Shown piece after piece: positions 22,252-33,385 of a DNA stretch of 64,000 nt (within the stretch, counting starts at the first letter, position 1; every line of letters begins with the position of its first letter). The DNA lies in the NCBI GenBank assembly GCA_963971425.1, contig OZ020524.1:18045845-18109844 (forward strand), given 5' to 3'. The notes under the pieces are model-generated. The model worked only from the letters and a program-made list of their open reading frames with translations. It searched no databases and was not told the origin of the DNA. The translations under genes and the position numbers were made by a program. This DNA is from Bryoerythrophyllum caledonicum (lineage: Eukaryota > Streptophyta > Bryopsida > Pottiales > Pottiaceae).

Positions 22252-23365
22252 CCTCTAAAGGACCAAGTATCAAAAATGGACTTTTTGAAAGTTCGGTCGG
22301 GTTTCCATGGTGTCAATTTCTTACATTCCTCTTTGAAATTTTTACTATTGAAGGGTAGTAGTAAAATCTTGATGGAAGAATAATCTGTTCCTAAGTCCAA
22401 CATTTAATGAAAAAGTTATAGGGTTTTAAATTCCAAACGGGGAGAGCGGGCAACGTTGGACACCTCGAAAACTTTTGCTAGGACACTATTGAATATGAGA
22501 TTTTCATTACTCGCTAGTTATATTATTTCCTTTCACATTGTCAATAAAAGTCTTGTCTTTAGTGAAAAATAGCATATTAACACAAGTCAAACATTTTCAT
22601 ACATTGGCACACATTGTCGGGCAAAGTACCAAAAAAAATTCTTCTTTTCCACATTCAACTTAGAGATCTTCATGTTTTTTACTTTCTATTTTTCCACAAC
22701 AGTTGAGTTATTCGTAAAGGGAACCGGTCTTTTCTCCTCCTTTTTTCATGCAAAAGAGAACCTAACCTGTATTTGAGTGTAGCCGCAAATTAATCTTGTG
22801 AAATAAATTCAGGATTTGAGGGTTTTATGGAGGTGTTATTTATGGCACAAATGGCACAAATCTCCCAAAAACAAACGACAATGTTGAACGTCATGACACT
22901 CTGGCATGTATCCTACAATCTTAGAGTTGTGCATGACTTGAAGGGTCAGAGTTTGCTTAAAATAAAAGCCAGGCACAAACGGGAGTTTGGGAATTCTAGG
23001 GTATGTTAATTATGCTACACCCCTCTTCTACCTCTAAAAATTGGTCTATAAGGAACTAACATCATGCTTAACACAATGGTAATGAATATAGACCTTGTGT
23101 AGTGCAAAAATTTGACACCAAGTGAAGTCAAAGTCAGCTGATCTACTCAACGCCGGGCAGAAAATGGACCATTTGCTTGACTTTAAACACTATAATCTTT
23201 CGACATGTGCGGAGTTTCTTTTATGAAATTTTGTGAGTATGTTAATTAATAAGTATGGATTGAGATCCTACAGTCAAATCTAGGAGTAAAATTTTGTATT
23301 TTCTTTTGTATTCATTGCACTAGAATGAGTAGTTTTGGTGTGAAACTATCATGGTACCTTAGGGG
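22252..23365. mobile_element. TTAA-flanked element, family 2, copy a (1114 bp)
   Basis: Flanked by TTAA at 22248-22251 and 23366-23369. Ends are CCTCTAAAGGACCAAG and GGTACCTTAGGGG. It resembles 61143-62086 over most of its length (for example tcaaacattttcatacattg). No ORF of note. Confidence 0.6.
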
Positions 23366-23369
23366 TTAA

Positions 23370-24300
23370 GGATTAGTTAGTGTATTGTGAGATGCTTTAC
23401 TAAAACTGTTGAACAAACCACTTTATGACTTACAAATCTATGTCCCCGCTATAGTTGTCAAATTAACCTCATTGTGACCTCTAAATTGCATATCTTATTA
23501 TGAACTCGAAGTTACATGCCTAATTACGACCCTTAGACACACCACGCACTCTGAATTCTCAAGCAAATTTAACGAACATCCTCAGACAACACCTCTGTGA
23601 GCTGAATGATTGGAGAAGCTCGATGAGTAAGTATACGAACCTGAGTAGGGGACCTGTAGTCTTGTATGCGGCCAACCCAAGTGTTCCTCCGGGTTGTGAA
23701 TTGATCACGATTGCAGAAGCAGCTAAGCGTTCTCGATCACGCTTGTGGCTGCGAGAAGGACATTAGAAATCAGCAACATGGCACAGGAAGGATTTGTAAG
23801 GCTCACTTAGATCACCGGCCTCGTACACGACATGTTCTAGTTCGTTCAGGCGATTCTAGCGCATCCAGACTCAAACTAGAGAATGACTCACCCTTTCGGT
23901 CACTAGATCAAACTTATCAAAGAGAACGAGGCATCCCAGATTCCCAGTGCAATAGATGTAAGGCCCATTACCTTCTTGTTCAATTTGGTTGCAAAGATGA
24001 CCTCTCAATCGATGTTAGTGAAGCTATAGTAAGTGTGGCTTTAGCCGCGTCAACTTCTTAAATCTTGAGAGTTCTAAACCCACACTGAACTGCCCTAGCC
24101 GGTTCTAGAGATTGATCAAGCAGCAGCACAAGAACACAAGAATGTCGGCACCAGCTCGATCAGAAGAAGCTCTGTACGAGAACAAGCTAAATCAGAAGCA
24201 TGGCTCAGCAAAGATACAGACAACTGAGGCAGACAAGGAGCAAATGTTGCATCATCGATCAATGATGTATCAGCATATGTAGGAGCAGAACTGAAGTCTA
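23370..24300. other. Unresolved, a 116-codon open frame at 23711-24061 without recognised domain
   Basis: The open frame has scattered Cys and His but starts without ATG and has no known motif. The stretch is otherwise non-coding. Confidence 0.25.
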
Positions 24301-24306
24301 TACGTA

Positions 24307-24334
24307 CGCGGACAATGAACTCTCTTTGTCCGCG
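24307..24334. repeat. Short hairpin CGCGGACAA / TTGTCCGCG
   Basis: A perfect 9-bp stem with a 10-nt loop, in the GC-rich patch just ahead of the rRNA-like fragment. Function unknown. Confidence 0.45.
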
Positions 24335-24490
24335 AGCGATGTCGGCGGGTTGCTTCCAGGAAGTTGCTAAGGTTCAGGTGCAAGTCGGGGACGGGCCTCG
24401 GAAGTGCCCAGCCGGTCCTCGTTACCGAGCTCCCTCGCTCGGAGAGGATAGGCCCCAACCTGATCTCCTGGTGGTGCATGAATCCCTGGT

Positions 24491-24534
24491 GGTAGTAATT
24501 CTAGAGCTAATACGTGCACAAACTCCCGACTTGG
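24491..24534 (+). rRNA. Fragment of nuclear 18S rRNA gene (not functional)
   Basis: Contains GTAATTCTAGAGCTAATACG followed by tgcacaaactcccgactt, the well-known conserved stretch near the 5' end of eukaryotic 18S rRNA. Only about 40 bp match, so this is an rDNA-derived scrap. Confidence 0.7.
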
Positions 24535-24780
24535 CTCGCCAGGAAGGGGAATGGGGAGAAGTGTGGGCTGGGGGGTTACATTCAGGTTGGATTATGAGGA
24601 TATCATAATCACTCCGTTTGGTGGAAATGTAAATTTCTGTTGCTATCCAGGCTCCCCCTTCTCGGAGAGGAGAGGCCTGCCTGATCTGCTACGGAAATCC
24701 TCATGGAGGGCGTAAATCCTCCTGGAGCCTACCCTTTAAGACTTTTGGGAACGAGACGGTCTTCGGTAGTGCCCAGCCGG

Positions 24781-24880
24781 TTCCTCGTTACCGAGCTCCC
24801 TCCCTCCCTCGTTACCGAGCTCCCTCCCTCCCTCGTTACTGAACTCTCTCCCTCCCTCGTTACTGAGCTCCCTCCCGAGG
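24781..24880. repeat. Tandem repeat, 24-bp unit CTCGTTACCGAGCTCCCTCC
   Basis: About four copies in a row with few changes. Related single motifs lie at about 24418 and 25797. Confidence 0.75.
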
Positions 24881-24953
24881 ACTGACGTTGTTGTGGTTGA
24901 GCTTGATTGGACTCGTGGCGGGGGCAAAAATCATCCTGGAGCCTACCCTTTAA

Positions 24954-25730
24954 CCTTTACCGCCCAGGAAGCCCAAAATGGGTCTCTGGAGGTGCTAAGA
25001 CTCAATTTGCATGAAATCCATGAGGAATTAGGCTTTGAGATACGAGGTTCAGATATGCGCACTCGTTACATGTTCAACAATCATATCATGATTTGGAGTA
25101 ATAGAACTCATGGAAAAGCTAGGAACACAACAGAAAATACTTCGAATACACTAGATTACAGTGAATACAGTGATCACCCATGCCGCATACTATGTTGTAT
25201 TTCACACACATACACATTGATTTTGGTCTTCTTTGTCTATAAGACATTCTTCATTGTTTTGTGATTGTTGATCCCTCTCCTCACATACAAAACTTCCGCT
25301 TTGATCCGTATAAGTTTGGAACATTTTTGTATACAATCAAGTAAACAAAAGCAAAAAAATCATCAATAATTGTTTGTAAATATTTTCTTCACATGTGATA
25401 TGTCAATGCAAAGCTATCAACTTAGTGCACATTTGAAGTGATTTTATTCAAAGTACAAATATTCTTGGAAGAATCTATTGATGGTTAAAGTAGTACCCCC
25501 TCCAAAATCCACATTTTTCACTACCAATATACGGTAACTTTAAACACTATAATCTATTCCATCAATCGTTGGATGTTGTGCAAATTCTCTCCAAAGTTTA
25601 GGTCATGGTTTGAGTTCAATTATGAAAGGTTAGATACTAAAATAAGGCATTATTTCCATCAAATCTAGTGTAAAGAAAAAAATCAGGAGAAATCTTTATT
25701 TTTCCAGAAACATAGCTGGCCGGTAAAGGG
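24954..25730. mobile_element. TTAA-flanked miniature transposon, family 1, copy b (777 bp)
   Basis: Flanked by TTAA at 24950-24953 and 25731-25734. Ends are CCTTTACCGCC and GGCCGGTAAAGGG. Same family as 4862-5662. It sits inside a GC-rich repeat: the flanks on both sides share 'gtgcccagc' and 'ttaccgagctcc'-like motifs. Confidence 0.6.
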
Positions 25731-25994
25731 TTAAGACTTTTGGGGACGAGATGGTCCTCGACATGAGACGACGGGCCTTGGTAGTGCCCAGCTGTTTCTT
25801 GTTACCAAGCTCCTCTCCTCCTCCTCATTCAACCTTTGTCCTCGGCATGTCACCAGGGGTTCTCGTCACCGAGACTCTACTCTTCCTCCTCTTCATTCGG
25901 GACCTCGTGCCTGCCTTGCAACTCGGCTGCCTTGCATCTCAGTCCTTGTCCCCTTGTAGGCTTGTACCTCGGCACCTTGTGGCTGCATTGCTTC

Positions 25995-26715
25995 TTGATT
26001 ATGTAATTCTTAACATCCTCCTATGTATTTGCAAATCAAAAACGTTGCTGCCACATCTCTCGTGGAAATGCACCTGATTGATGATACGGAGGTAGTGTTG
26101 AAGGATACTAGCGGGAAGAATTGTATAGGACTCTCTCCCAAGGTTGCATCCTTGGCCGAGTGTGAAGCAATCTCTCTCGCGGATGTTGCCCGTTTTGACA
26201 GGAAACCCCCCACGCTCGGAGTTACCAGGTGGGGGAGGAGGTGGTGGGGCCAAAACCTGGCCCCTATTTTGATTTTGGATGGGGCCCTAAATTTAGCAAG
26301 GAGGGGACACATACACTAAATTGGAGCCGTAGGCCCCAATTTAGTGATAAAAAAAGCCAAAAAAAGCCTCTGACCCCCCCAAAATGGGAGGGCCAGAAAA
26401 ATGAGCCCATGCAATAAAGACGGGCCCCACCTCGGGTAACTCCGAGCGTGGGGGGTTTCCTGTCCGTGCCGATGTTGCCAAGGTGGAGTTTCCACTCGCA
26501 TCTCCAGAGGTAGGTGGCAGTGAGCAGGAACCATTTTGGTATTTTATTATAAAATTTAGGCAAAGTTTGATTTCTATGTACTAATTTAAACTGGCATTCT
26601 TTATAGTTAGAGCATGCTACCATCAAAGCTATAAAAGATACGCTCAACTTTGCCAAACTAACCATCGATTGGATTGCAAACAATGAGATCTTTCCAATTG
26701 AAGACTACATTGAGA
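25995..26715 (+). pseudogene. Coding relic of unknown family, split by a MITE
   Basis: Before the MITE, the frame reads VAATSLVEMHLIDDTEVVLK and continues to AISLADVA; after it, the frame resumes KVEFPLASPEV. A second exon-like stretch at about 26608-26718 reads AIKDTLNFAKLTIDWIANN. The composition is clearly coding. I do not recognise the family; it could be a host gene fragment or part of a larger element. Confidence 0.45.
26191..26470. mobile_element. MULE-type MITE, copy a (280 bp), 9-bp TSD
   Basis: A 30-bp perfect inverted repeat (starting GACAGGAAACCCCCCACG at 26197 and mirrored to 26464) lies 6 bp inside the ends. GATGTTGCC flanks both sides (26182-26190 and 26471-26479). A 9-bp duplication is typical of Mutator-like elements. 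It interrupts the coding relic at 25995-26715. Confidence 0.8.
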
Positions 26716-26719
26716 AGTA

Positions 26720-27000
26720 GCGGATTAATGTCTAGGAGAACACGTTCTATCATTGAGTCCCTTAAACATGGGGTACTGATGTTGGATCATTGTTGTATTA
26801 TAATCAAGATACCACTGAAGAGCATAGTTTGAAGCACAGTTTTAGTACAACATAAATTTACAATTATTGAAAAATTATTGTACTTTCTATAAAAAGTATT
26901 CATAATCCAAGCCAATGAAGAACTGCCACATCAATGTATGCATTGGGCTTAAATATATTAAATGTTCAAATATATAGAGTGCCACGTGTGGCACTCCGTC
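26720..27000. other. No gene seen
   Basis: AT-rich spacer between the coding relic and the TTCCGGAA-rich element. Confidence 0.4.
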
Positions 27001-27002
27001 CC

Positions 27003-30000
27003 CACATGGTGCCGGAAGTTAACCTTAAATTCCGGCCAAAACAAAAAAAATTGCTAATTAGTTACGATAGTTCGTGCTGGAATACAGCCTATAGTCTTCA
27101 TGTAAGAATAAAGCCGGATGGACTTGGCTGCAAGCCCTAATTGAGCCTAAAGCTGCTAAACGCGGACCCGGAGTAATTAACGGAATTCCGGGTCAGTCTG
27201 TTATCCGGAACCGTCAGCTGGAGCGGTCACCATCAACAGTCATCATGAGCCGTAGTAACGGCCCGACTACAGAAGGCTGGGGTTCGGAGGGAAACTCTTT
27301 CTTTTCACTTCGTCTCCGCGTGTTGAGGTTTTTCTCCAGCGCTCTTTCTCTTTCTCTCTCACTCTTACGGTTTTCTAACCGATTGCCGTTAGGGTTTAAA
27401 GCATAGACGGTTAGAACGGACGTGCGTCCGTTAGGGAAGGTTTGTGTGAGGACGGTGCGTGTAGGGACAACATCGAGGGAAAGTAAGGAATTAGGTTTAT
27501 TCGATGAAGACGGTTCCCATGGCCAAGAAGAAGCGGACTGATAGAGATGGGCGCCGCCGAAGAGACGAAGAGCCGGCCATTGCGCTCCCTCCCTTAACCC
27601 GCGATATTCCAGACATCCCAGCAGACCCGGACGAGTATAGCCTGCTGAAGGAGAGCCTGAAGACGAGGGTTTGCTCGAAGTTGCTTGGGGCATCCGGGAG
27701 GAGGTCTACGTCCGAGAACTTGTAGGCACCCCGGACGAGAAGTACAAGGGGTTGATGCGAGCCCATCCGGAACTCTAGGGAGTTCCGGAATGGTCTCAAG
27801 CGTACGACTTCCAGGCGGGCTGCACCAAGGTGGTGGAACGGCGGGACGAGTTCTTGACGGACGAATTTGAGGGACCAACGGACCCGAAAGATGGCTACAA
27901 CCTGCAAGAGCTTCGGCACGAGGACGCCCAGCTCGTGCTAGGGTTTTTAAACCCTATCTTCCATTCGGAATAGCCGAGACGGGTGGTGGCAAAGTGGGCC
28001 TGCACATTCTCCAAAGCACTTCGAGGGAAGATAGTTGTAGACTGGGGTACGCTCATGACTGAGATGACCAACCGTCTCGTGGCCAATCTCCAGAAGGTGA
28101 AGAAATCGGCAACACCTCTGGCCTCATATGTGGTGCACCTCTACTATCACCACCAGCAGCTAACTTCGGCGGAGGGCAAGCAGTACGACGAGATTCTCAA
28201 CTTCCAGAAATATGGAGGTGACGAGTCGGAGGAGGAAGAATCCGGAGGGAAAGAGCCTGTGCCGGAAGCAACAACCACAAGCATTCCGGAAGGCCGGAGG
28301 GCTCCGAACAGACCTCGGGGAAAGGAGCCAGTGCCGGAGGGTCCGGAGACCCTCAGCTCATCCGCGCTGATGTGGTCAACTGGAGTCAATTCTGGAGGTG
28401 CCGATTGATGTGGTCAACTGGAGTCAACTCTTCACCGAACTGGTGGAGAAGGAGAAGAAGGTGACCCGGACCAACATCATCCGGTTTCTCCGGGATCAAG
28501 CGGAGAAGATGGGGCGGACCTAAGAGCAGATGAAGCTCCTGGTTGACAACATCACCCAGGTGCTTCCAGAAGGCCCAATAGCACCAGTACCGGAAGAATC
28601 CACGACCGCGGAAGGGACCACGGTCCCTCCGGAACCACCGACCAAGACAACTCCAGCTCCGGGTACCTCCGCGAATCCGGAGTCTCTCGAAATTCAATCA
28701 CCTCGGACCCCGAGGAAGGGTATCTTACCTCCCAACCCGAGTACGAGTGAGATCCTGAAGAAGCTTCCGGATCTGCTGTCGCCACCCAACATGCGTATGC
28801 CAGATCCTTCGGGGGGAGGCGACCTCCCGGCACCACCAAAGTCCGTGTCCTGGAGATTGGCGCCCGGACCAAGGAGTCCTTCCGGAAGCTACAGAGACTT
28901 GGTCCGGGAGACCAGGTCGGCTTTCGAGACGGAACCACTAGCGCCTCCTATTCCGGAAGGTTCACCGGAACAGCCACCTCCACCGCCGGCCTCCACAACT
29001 TTGGTGGCAGGGATTTCTCTAGCGGCCGGACCATCCACACGGAAGACCAACCTTTCCTCCGTGACATCGAAGAAGGCGAAGGGTTAGCAGCAGACTCCGG
29101 TGAAGATCTCCCCCTCCCGCAAGAGTGGGAGAAACCGGGGACCAGGTGCTCCGACTTAGATTAGTTAGGTTTAGTATTTTTTTTGGATTTAGATTCTGGA
29201 TCAGTAGCGATTAACGATGGGGCCCCAAGTGCACCCAGCTGCTGACGGAATCGGCTGCTAGTTTTGTAGTTAGAATCGGAATTCCGGAGACGGAACTGTT
29301 TCGAGATTTTAAGATCTGAGATCCGATCTGGAACTTTTCCAGATTTCTCGGATCTATTAGATAAGATCTAGCGGACTTCCTGTAGGATAGCTAGGAGGAA
29401 GGCTAAGTTTAGCAGGAACTTAGTTAGTACTTAGTAGAGAGGTTTGGGAAATACCCTTTCATCTTGTTCTTCTCACCTGAAAATATATGTTGCCCTTTTG
29501 TACTTAGACTTGCTATCTTGTACTTGTGGTGTGATGTGTGGAACTTCGTGAGCGATGGATCCATTCTTGTGTATGTGGTTGCGTAGTATTCTTCCGGAGT
29601 GGAGTGATACAATTATTTTGCTAGAGGGAAACTGGTCCGGATTTGTGTCAAGAGATCGCCTGTGAGAGTTGGAGGGCTATTGCTGCTCTTAGACTTAGAC
29701 TTAGTCTAGGAGCAGCAATCAAATCACCAGTTAGCAACGTAGGGAGAGTGGTGTTCGGTCACTATAAGTTCCGGACAATGGGTGCCTAGCCACTTTAAGT
29801 CACAGGGCAGTGGGAAATCCAGCCACTTACACAAAATAGGATTAGTGGACTCCGGCCACTCGCTTAAAAACTCCAAGAGACTCTCTCAGGAGGAACAGAG
29901 ACAAATCAAACTACCCTCCAGACTTCCGGAAATTACTTTCCGGAAATCGTTGTACAAAATCCGGACTCCGAAAGGATCTGGATCTACCCTACATAAGTAA

Positions 30001-30145
30001 AGATTATAGTTAACTTATAAACGAATTGCTATGATGAGATTAGTAATTCAGAGTATTTGGAAAAGAACATTAGGTCTCTGTGGGAACGAAACCGGAGTGG
30101 TTACTTTGGAAGCACTTAGTGACGATTGGGTGCATTCCGGAGGGA
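27003..30145 (+). mobile_element. Broken element rich in TTCCGGAA motifs, family unresolved
   Basis: The stretch has a distinct composition: CCGGA/TCCGG occurs dozens of times, often as the full palindrome TTCCGGAA, and ends abruptly near 30145. Open stretches on the plus strand (for example 27983-28408 and 28530-29087) encode a hydrophilic protein, first a helical part (RGKIVVDWGTLMTEMTNRLV), then a long Pro/Glu/Ser/Thr-rich region. The layout resembles the gag-like or linker-rich ORFs of plant mobile elements. No polymerase, integrase or transposase motif was found and no terminal repeats were identified. It is broken, with several breaks, and looks moderately old. Confidence 0.45.
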
Positions 30146-30149
30146 TACT

Positions 30150-30639
30150 GTCTCTACAAACAACAACACCACGTATGCAAACCAGCAATAAATCCACGTA
30201 AACACTCTTGCTACATTAGAAGCCACATACATACAATGGACTTCCACTTTGGCAGATGGATGATGATCCTACATGGCAAAAAGGATTGCTTCTAAGAATC
30301 TATTACTCTTCCAGAGTCATTGCGCCCATTAAATTTTTTCATAGTAATTGTTTAGTCATATGGGTCATGACTCGTGAACAAGTATACAAAGAAGCAAATT
30401 TGCAATAATGGAAGTCCTTGATTTTGATAGTGAAACTGATATGATGATATGTATGTCTTACAACTTAGGTATTTTGGGATACACATAGAATTTTAAAAAA
30501 ATTATCCATGTAAATTTGAATCGTCTTTTTTATTTTTATTTCAAACACACTCCAATTAAAAGTATTTGGCCTAGGTTTTGTGGAAAAGAAGCTTCATTGA
30601 TAAGAGAGAGGGCAATCTCTTGATTACCAAGTGACTACA
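30150..30639. other. No gene seen
   Basis: AT-rich DNA between the TTCCGGAA-rich element and the second duplicated block. Confidence 0.4.
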
Positions 30640-31522
30640 CCAACCAGTGCAAGAAAACATTGTCAAAAGAGGTAATGTACATATTTGAAAGAAGCTTGTG
30701 ATTATTCAATGAAGTACTTAAAATATTGGATTTCTTACCCGTTGCCCAAGAATCTTGACCTCCGAAGAACTCCCCTTAAAAAAGTGTCACCATGTTGGCA
30801 GCCATGTCATTTTTTCATTGACCTGCAAATTCCTCATCCAGTAGACTCCTCACTTGTGTAAATTTCCACTAGACATGAGTCACTTTCGGCCAATCACATT
30901 CCAAAACTTTCCTTGAATTCTTGACCAATGGTCTTCTTTGTCGTTGTGTAAAGGTGGAGTTAGAGCTACAAGCACTCCAGCTTAATCCTTTGACAACATT
31001 TAAGGGTCCAAAAAGTGGTCAATGAAACCGGTTTTTAGGGCGCCACCGCTGATTGAACCGTTGGATTGATTTTCATTGGTCCAAGTGGTGATGCGCTTTG
31101 CTTTACTCCATCTAACTCATCTTCCCATCTCCAATCGATTAAGGCATTAACGAACTACAATGATTTCTGTGAAAAAAGTCTACAATGAAATGTACCTCTG
31201 TGTAGATGTTGTTCACTTTTCTGCTATTGATCTATTACATTCCTAGATTTTCCAGGGCCCATATAAGGCCTCATCGTTAAAGGGTTAACCTAAAACCGAA
31301 TAAAGCCCAGGTTAATAAGCCCATGTATGACGTCTGTCGTCTATACTTATGACATGGTAATTATGAATATTGACGGCTGATTGTGCACTTAAATTGATAT
31401 TCAAACCAAGTTGAAGACTATACACTATTAACAATATACTGAGCTACCTTGAATACTATACACATGAAGTTATTCACCATATTGGCAAATCAAGACGAGT
31501 TCAACGCCTCTAAAATTGCCAA
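30640..31522 (+). repeat. Segmental duplication, copy 2, left part
   Basis: Matches 14055-14970 throughout, including the shared family-3 miniature element. Homology to copy 1 stops at about 31522 (attgccaaaa) and resumes at about 49572. Confidence 0.8.
30986..31284. mobile_element. TTAA-flanked miniature transposon, family 3, copy b (299 bp)
   Basis: TTAA flanks at 30982-30985 and 31285-31288. Ends are TCCTTTGACAAC and ATCGTTAAAGGG. Orthologous to the insertion at 14403-14698. Confidence 0.6.
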
Positions 31523-31525
31523 AAA

Positions 31526-31751
31526 TACCATATTCATTATATTGGGAGATTGGGAGCCTTCCAAAATATTATATGAAGCTTAAGTCGACCTAAACATGGA
31601 AATGTTTAGTGAATTTATACAATGAAATTTGTCCTCTATGTACAATATGGGTACATATTCAGCTCGAGTCGAGCTGAATGTGCACAAACAATTTCTATTG
31701 GGAAAACCATTCATACCTTTCAAAGTCCTAGAAATCTCCCAATATAATGAA
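31526..31751. mobile_element. MITE with ATATTCATTATATTGGGAGAT termini, copy 2
   Basis: Inverted relative to 13625-13868. The left end is ATACCATATTCATTATATTG. The right end, CAATATAATGAATAT, runs straight into the left terminus of the large transposon, so its last few bases are missing or overlapped. Confidence 0.6.
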
Positions 31752-31782
31752 TATAACGGATATTTAACTAAATATGGACAAA
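31752..31782 (+). repeat. Left terminal inverted repeat of the large transposon
   Basis: Starts TATAACGGATATTTAACTAA and ends TATGGACAAA. All 31 bp match the reverse complement of 48449-48479. A second partial motif, TTATGGACCAAA, follows inside. Confidence 0.92.
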
Positions 31783-32002
31783 TCGACCAATTATGGACCA
31801 AAAAAAAACTTGGACTCGAATTTCATTTCCTATATCATACAAAAAAACAAGAAAATATAGGCTAAATCCTAAGGATATACATTGGAAATTGCGTTCCACC
31901 AAACATTGTTCCACTCAAAACTATAATAACTATCCCATATCATTATGAAGTCTCTTCAAAACCAATAGAATCCTTAAATTTAAACGTTGGCCGTTAATCC
32001 AC

Positions 32003-32120
32003 AAAATCTAAAGATTCTCTAAAAACCTAAAGATTCTCCGTAGATCCTAAATATTCTCCCAGACCCTAAATATTCCTCTTGAACCCTAAAGAATCTCCAT
32101 ATGCCCTAAGGAATCTCAAA
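32003..32120. repeat. Subterminal repeats, unit like CCTAAAKATTCTC
   Basis: Six imperfect copies at about 20-bp spacing, 250-370 bp inside the left end (ctaaagattctc, cctaaatattctc, ccctaaagaatctc and so on). Such arrays in DNA transposons often bind transposase. No equivalent array was noticed near the right end. Confidence 0.6.
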
Positions 32121-32959
32121 GACAAAATTAAAGGTCGGGGGCCAGCCGACAAAGATTAAGGAGGAATCAGAATCACCGAATATATTGATTGAAGAAATCT
32201 CATTATAAAAAAAGGTGATAAAAAAAACTCCAATGATCAAACAATATATTCAAAAAATGGCATGAAAATAAGGTGATTATTTGGAATTTGAACAAAAAAT
32301 ATGCAGCGATGAGAGGTGGTCAAAATGATAACGAAGAACGTGGCTTGACCTTCGAGTACAAAAGTCGGCCGGTACCCGACGGACAAGAGAGAGTTTAGTG
32401 GATTTCAAACAAAGTAGGAGCCCAGTAGGCAGCTCGCAAAAGTAGTAGCAGATGGCAGAATGATCTTCTGAAAAACTAAGGAAACACTTGGAGAATAAAG
32501 GCCCGAGTAAGTAGAGCAAACATATGATCTCCAAATTCCAAAAAGAAAAGGTTGTCGGATGGCAGCCGATAAGAAGAACTTCAATGAATAAGAATGAAAT
32601 CCAGTCCACAGAATATTGTAAATAAAACATCCAAAAATGGCCATCAAGAGGATACAATGATAACAAAATTAGTGTAGAAGACAACACAATGACAGCAGAG
32701 AGAAGACAACACACGGACAAAAGTCTGTTGAACTCATATGACACACAGGATTCTACCAAGCACAACATCAAAACAGAAAGGCTAAAACCACGCTTGATTA
32801 AAAAGAAGTACATCAAGGATAAGATCCGAATAGAGCGCGATATTTTAGTAAAACTGAACGTTACAATTGGAGGTGTCCCAAAGTCGGTAGCAGTATGGAA
32901 AATCGATTAGAGAAAAGCAACTACAGGGGACTATTTACAAGCTGAACTATACTGCACAT

Positions 32960-33385
32960 CTACCAGTTCTTGCGCCATGCAGGAGCGTACATATCGTAGT
33001 CCACGTCCGAACTGGTGTCGCATCCGGTCTCAAACGCATTGTTCGAAAAGCTTGAAAATGAATCGCTGTCAACGTTTCCAATAGCCCAGAAGTCCAACTC
33101 CTCCGATCCATTGCAGTAGCGATCCTCTTCATCAGAGCATCCCAACTCAGCATTGACATGAAGACCGCCATCGTCGTCGGAATCGCCATCGACATCGGAC
33201 TCCCCTTCGTCAAGTACATCTTCATCGTTCCTGACAGTCGACAGAACAGTGCTATCCACAGAGTTCACAGACACCACACTATCCTGCGACTCTGCCTCCC
33301 TGGCAACTCTAGCCGCATTTGCCTCCCTCTCCTCCCTTTCCTCTCTCGCTCTCCTAACAATTGCCATACTACGAGTCTCAACCAT
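32960..33385 (-). CDS. Acidic protein with basic N-terminus, in the large transposon
   Basis: An uninterrupted 141-codon ORF reading MVETRSMAIVRRAREEREER. Residues about 10-32 are Arg/Glu-rich and could form a coiled coil. Residues 35-130 are very acidic and Ser-rich (DEGESDVDGDSDDDGG), and it ends APAWRKNW. It lies between the 3' end of the transposase-like gene and the left terminus, on the same strand. It has no known domain. Acidic tails like this are seen in DNA-mimic and nuclear accessory proteins, but that is only analogy. Unlike the two long genes it has no internal stop. It may also be an exon of a longer transcript, because T-rich intron-like DNA follows. Confidence 0.55.
   Translation of the reverse strand: MVETRSMAIVRRAREEREEREANAARVAREAESQDSVVSVNSVDSTVLSTVRNDEDVLDEGESDVDGDSDDDGGLHVNAELGCSDEEDRYCNGSEELDFWAIGNVDSDSFSSFSNNAFETGCDTSSDVDYDMYAPAWRKNW

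Noticed and set aside
23711-24061. 116-codon open frame as a gene
   Set aside because: No ATG start, no domain, and the opposite strand is equally uninformative.
27003-30145. Assignment to a named LTR-type or DNA transposon family
   Set aside because: No terminal repeats and no polymerase or transposase motif could be found, so the family is left open.
32277-32816. 179-codon minus-strand ORF, very hydrophobic
   Set aside because: It runs through two copies of the palindrome and is T-rich and Leu/Ser/Phe-rich, as expected from intron or trailer DNA read as protein. No domain; treated as non-coding.
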